Source: JBMNCQ01 sp049366715 (GTDB lineage: Bacteria > Bacillota > Peptococcia > Peptococcales > BICA1-8). Taken from it: DNA of 64,000 bases. Below, one piece after another: positions 61,913 to 64,000 of the stretch. The first letter of the stretch is position 1. Each line of letters begins with the position of its first letter. The stretch is from NCBI GenBank assembly GCA_049366715.1, contig JBMNCQ010000057.1, forward strand, positions 104,463-168,462, written 5' to 3'. A program made the translations under genes and the position numbers. Below the pieces are notes generated by a model. That model had not been told where the DNA came from. It was given only the letters and a program-made list of their open reading frames with translations, and searched no databases.

Positions 61913-63076
61913 ATGAAAAAAACTGTTTTCTACGGTGGTCTAGTTATTAACGGCATAGATAGTACCCCCCTTGAAAAGGGAGCAATTTTAATAGAAGGTA
62001 ATAAAATTATAAAAGTAGGCCGGAAAGAGGAACTGGCCGGTTTAATTGATTCTTCTACCGAAGAAAAGGATTACAGCCGGTTTACGATTATTCCGGGTTT
62101 AGTTGACTGCCATAACCATCTGTCCTTAGACGGTAACATGGATAATTATTTAACGAAAATGGAGGCTCCTGAATGTGAATTGACGATCCGGGCCTGTTCA
62201 ACAATGCAGGTTGATTTTAAAGCGGGAGTTACAACTTCGCGGTGTCTGGGAGATCGGTTTTTCCTTGATGTAGCCTGTAAAAGGGCTGTCGAAGAAGGAA
62301 GATTAACGGGGCCCCGTCTGGTCGTATCGACCAGAGGGATTAGGGCTACCCATGGACATGGTGTGGTAGGACTGCCTTTTAACGGCCCCGAAGCGATCCG
62401 CCAGGCTGTGCGGGAGAATCTCAAAGCCGGAGCAGATTTTATTAAATTTTATATGACCGGTACGGTAAGAGAAAACAGTAAGACGCTACCTTATTATATG
62501 TCTCCGGAGGAAGTTAAAGTAATTACGGAAGAAGCCGGGAAGGTAGGGGTAAAAACTGCTGTTCATTGTATCGGCGGTAAAGGGTTTGAAATATGCATTG
62601 AGCAAGGTGTGGATGTCATTGAACATGGTTTTTATTTAACGGATCATGAAATAGAGTTATTGTTAAACTCAGATTCCTGGTTAGTTTTAACACCCAGCTT
62701 AATCTTAAATGATGATAATAACTTACCGCCGGAGAAGAAAGGGTCTTTTAAAGATGCGCAGGCTGAAGTCAGGGAAAGACTGCAGGCGATTATTAAAAGC
62801 GGGGTCAAATATGCAGCGGGTACGGATGCGATGCATGGTAAGTTAGTAAAAGAGCTGGAATATATAGTAGAGGCCGGGGCTACGGAGCTAGAGGCCCTCC
62901 GGTCGGTGACATTAAATGCGGCCAGGGTTTGTGGCTTAGCAGATCTCGTCGGTAGTCTGGAAGTTGGCAAAATGGCAGATATGGTAATAATTAACGGCAA
63001 TCCTTTAGCAGATATAAAATCATTATGGAATGTTGAATCTGTAATAAAAGAAGGGAAAGAATTTAAGATTAAGTGA
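61913..63076 (+). CDS. Metal-dependent amidohydrolase (imidazolonepropionase-like)
   Basis: A 387-residue amidohydrolase-superfamily protein. The metal motif is VDCHNHLSLDG (His67, His69), followed by the ADFIKFYMTGTV lysine strand, AVHCIGGKG, VIEHG and the late AGTDAMHGKL with the catalytic Asp. The C-terminal VGSLEVGKMADMVIINGNPL is usual for the family. It hydrolyses an amide or cyclic amide in the cytoplasm. Together with the cyclase at the other end of the operon it suggests two-step hydrolysis of an imported N-containing compound. It is distinct from hutI. Confidence 0.87.
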   Translation: MKKTVFYGGLVINGIDSTPLEKGAILIEGNKIIKVGRKEELAGLIDSSTEEKDYSRFTIIPGLVDCHNHLSLDGNMDNYLTKMEAPECELTIRACSTMQVDFKAGVTTSRCLGDRFFLDVACKRAVEEGRLTGPRLVVSTRGIRATHGHGVVGLPFNGPEAIRQAVRENLKAGADFIKFYMTGTVRENSKTLPYYMSPEEVKVITEEAGKVGVKTAVHCIGGKGFEICIEQGVDVIEHGFYLTDHEIELLLNSDSWLVLTPSLILNDDNNLPPEKKGSFKDAQAEVRERLQAIIKSGVKYAAGTDAMHGKLVKELEYIVEAGATELEALRSVTLNAARVCGLADLVGSLEVGKMADMVIINGNPLADIKSLWNVESVIKEGKEFKIK

Positions 63077-63155
63077 TTAAATTCATAAGTTTTTATGAGA
63101 TATTTTAAAGAAAAGGATTATGGTTAATGTACTTTATGATAATGGAGGGGCCATC

Positions 63156-63839
63156 TTGAAATTATCGCAAATTAAACAGAGCAGGGTTTTATTAACTGAA
63201 CAAGTGCATCAAGTATTAAAAAAAGGAATTTTAACCGGGGTATTTAGTCCCGGGGAAAGGCTGTATGAAACGGAGCTTTCTAAAAAGCTGGGAGTAAGCA
63301 GAACGCCCATTAGAGAAGCCCTCGGTATTTTAAAATCCGAAGGGTTTATAACCCAACTGGTCGGCGGCGGGATCAAAGTTACGGAACACTCAATCAAGGA
63401 AGTAAATGAGATTTTTGATCTGAGAGAGCTGCTGGAATGTTATGGTGTTGAGAAAGCTATTGATAATATCTCGGAAACACAAATAAAAAGATTGGCAGAA
63501 ATACTTGATATGTGTAAAATGGCCCAAAAATATACCAACATCGAAACAATAATGGAACTAAATAAGGAATTTCACGAATTAATACTGCGGGCAAGTAATA
63601 ATGAAAAATTATTTGAAACAGCAAATTCCATTAAATGCTTATCGGATTATTGGAGAATTAGTATGTTCCATCCTTCTGAACCTGCTGTATCCATTCAAGG
63701 GCACCAGGAAGTATTTAATGCAATCAAGAATAAAGACAAGCTGCAGGCCGTTGCTGCAATGAAGAACCATCTTCGTATGGGCAGAATGTTAATGCTGGAA
63801 AAAATTGATGAGAATAAAAAATTTATTGATGTAACTTGA
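63156..63839 (+). CDS. GntR-family (FCD type) transcriptional regulator
   Basis: About 227 residues from TTG 63156, 6 bases after GGAGGGG; the frame is open from ATG 63120, which has no ribosome site. The winged helix has YETELSKKLGVSRTPIREAL, and the FCD domain carries EIFDLRELLECYGVEKAI and late histidines (EFHELI, GHQEVF, KNHLRMGRM) that bind metal in this subfamily. It follows the amidohydrolase and probably represses the cyclase-TRAP-TTT operon. Confidence 0.88.
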   Translation: MKLSQIKQSRVLLTEQVHQVLKKGILTGVFSPGERLYETELSKKLGVSRTPIREALGILKSEGFITQLVGGGIKVTEHSIKEVNEIFDLRELLECYGVEKAIDNISETQIKRLAEILDMCKMAQKYTNIETIMELNKEFHELILRASNNEKLFETANSIKCLSDYWRISMFHPSEPAVSIQGHQEVFNAIKNKDKLQAVAAMKNHLRMGRMLMLEKIDENKKFIDVT

Positions 63840-63949
63840 TAAATTTTAATAGAGAATTTGAAATTTTTAACTAAAAATTAAGCTATTAGTATCATTTTGA
63901 TTATCTTTAATAATTTCAAATAAAAGTAGTGGAAGGAGATGTAACAAAA

Positions 63950-64000
63950 TGCTGATTAACAAAGATACATGTATAGATTGCGGTCTTTGTGTAAACAGAT
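63950..64000 (+). CDS. 4Fe-4S ferredoxin-type protein, cut by the window end
   Basis: ATG 63950 with AGTGGAAGGAG upstream opens MLINKDTCIDCGLCVNR, the first half of a [4Fe-4S] cluster motif (CxxCxxC). Only 17 codons are in the window. It may be a small ferredoxin or the N-terminus of a larger Fe-S enzyme. Confidence 0.6.

Noticed and set aside
63927..63936. A fourth TAGTGG element before the ferredoxin-like gene
   Set aside because: The N3-AT part is not matched, there is no hairpin behind it, and it overlaps an ordinary ribosome site.

Overview
The window reads as a chromosomal segment of a strictly anaerobic, low-GC Firmicute. A clostridial or Peptococcaceae/Syntrophomonadaceae-like relative is my inference from gene content: a 2-oxoacid:ferredoxin oxidoreductase, butyryl-CoA beta-oxidation with EtfBA and a membrane DUF224-type EtfAB:quinone oxidoreductase, a biotin- and Na+-dependent malonate decarboxylase, strong GGAGG ribosome sites, and many TTG or GTG starts. 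Nearly everything is on the + strand. The first ~26 kb are visibly AT-richer than the rest and contain most of the decayed genes.

Layout. (1) 1-14.9 kb is an accessory, partly decaying region. A wrecked glcD-glcF remnant precedes a GntR-controlled run: comA and comB (phosphosulfolactate synthase and phosphatase), an HPr-kinase-like P-loop protein, a divergent pyruvate kinase, a nickel-pincer racemase (LarA) homologue, a TctCBA solute importer, AbrB-type membrane proteins, a second LarA-fold (DUF2088) protein, and pseudogenes of a UxaA/SuyB-type lyase, a TctA, an IS110 transposase and a zinc alcohol dehydrogenase. (2) 15.2-26.0 kb is a catabolic operon behind a near-perfect sigma-54 promoter: oorDABC, thiolase, 3-hydroxyacyl-CoA dehydrogenase, acyl-CoA dehydrogenase, crotonase, etfBA and the membrane Fe-S ETF oxidase. 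(3) 26.2-30.3 kb holds a broken prpF and a second TctCBA. (4) 30.5-41.0 kb holds an orphan ECF sigma factor and a histidine-degradation operon: ornithine-cyclodeaminase-like, hutH-like, Na+/solute symporter, hutU, cyclodeaminase, glutamate formimidoyltransferase, hutI. (5) 41.2-52.5 kb holds a truncated LysR gene and the malonate system in the order madB-(hutP)-A-E-C-D-H-K-F-L-M-G. (6) 52.5-64 kb holds a membrane protein, an iron alcohol dehydrogenase, and a final GntR-associated cluster: cyclase-family hydrolase, TRAP transporter, third TctCBA, amidohydrolase. The window is cut in a ferredoxin-like gene.

How the genes may work together. The theme is import of small carboxylates (three complete TTT systems, one TRAP, MadLM, one SSS symporter) feeding short anaerobic pathways to acetyl-CoA, pyruvate or glutamate. 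The most novel possibility is in region 1. ComA, ComB, a kinase-like P-loop protein, a pyruvate kinase, a 2-hydroxyacid racemase, an importer and a relic of the lyase family that includes sulfolactate sulfo-lyase together suggest a sulfolactate (or analogous 2-hydroxyacid) catabolic module. It could run through phosphosulfolactate and phosphoenolpyruvate.

The second notable system is regulatory. A HutP-family antiterminator gene lies inside the malonate operon. Three leader-type terminators, in front of the hut operon, in front of madB and between hutP and madA, each carry the same element TAGTGG-N3-AT just 5' of the hairpin. This suggests that HutP-type antitermination couples histidine and malonate use. 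Other points are a histidine-lyase homologue without the Ala-Ser-Gly MIO triad, a hairpin at all three tctC/tctB junctions, and a thiolase start codon separated from its Shine-Dalgarno by a perfect hairpin.
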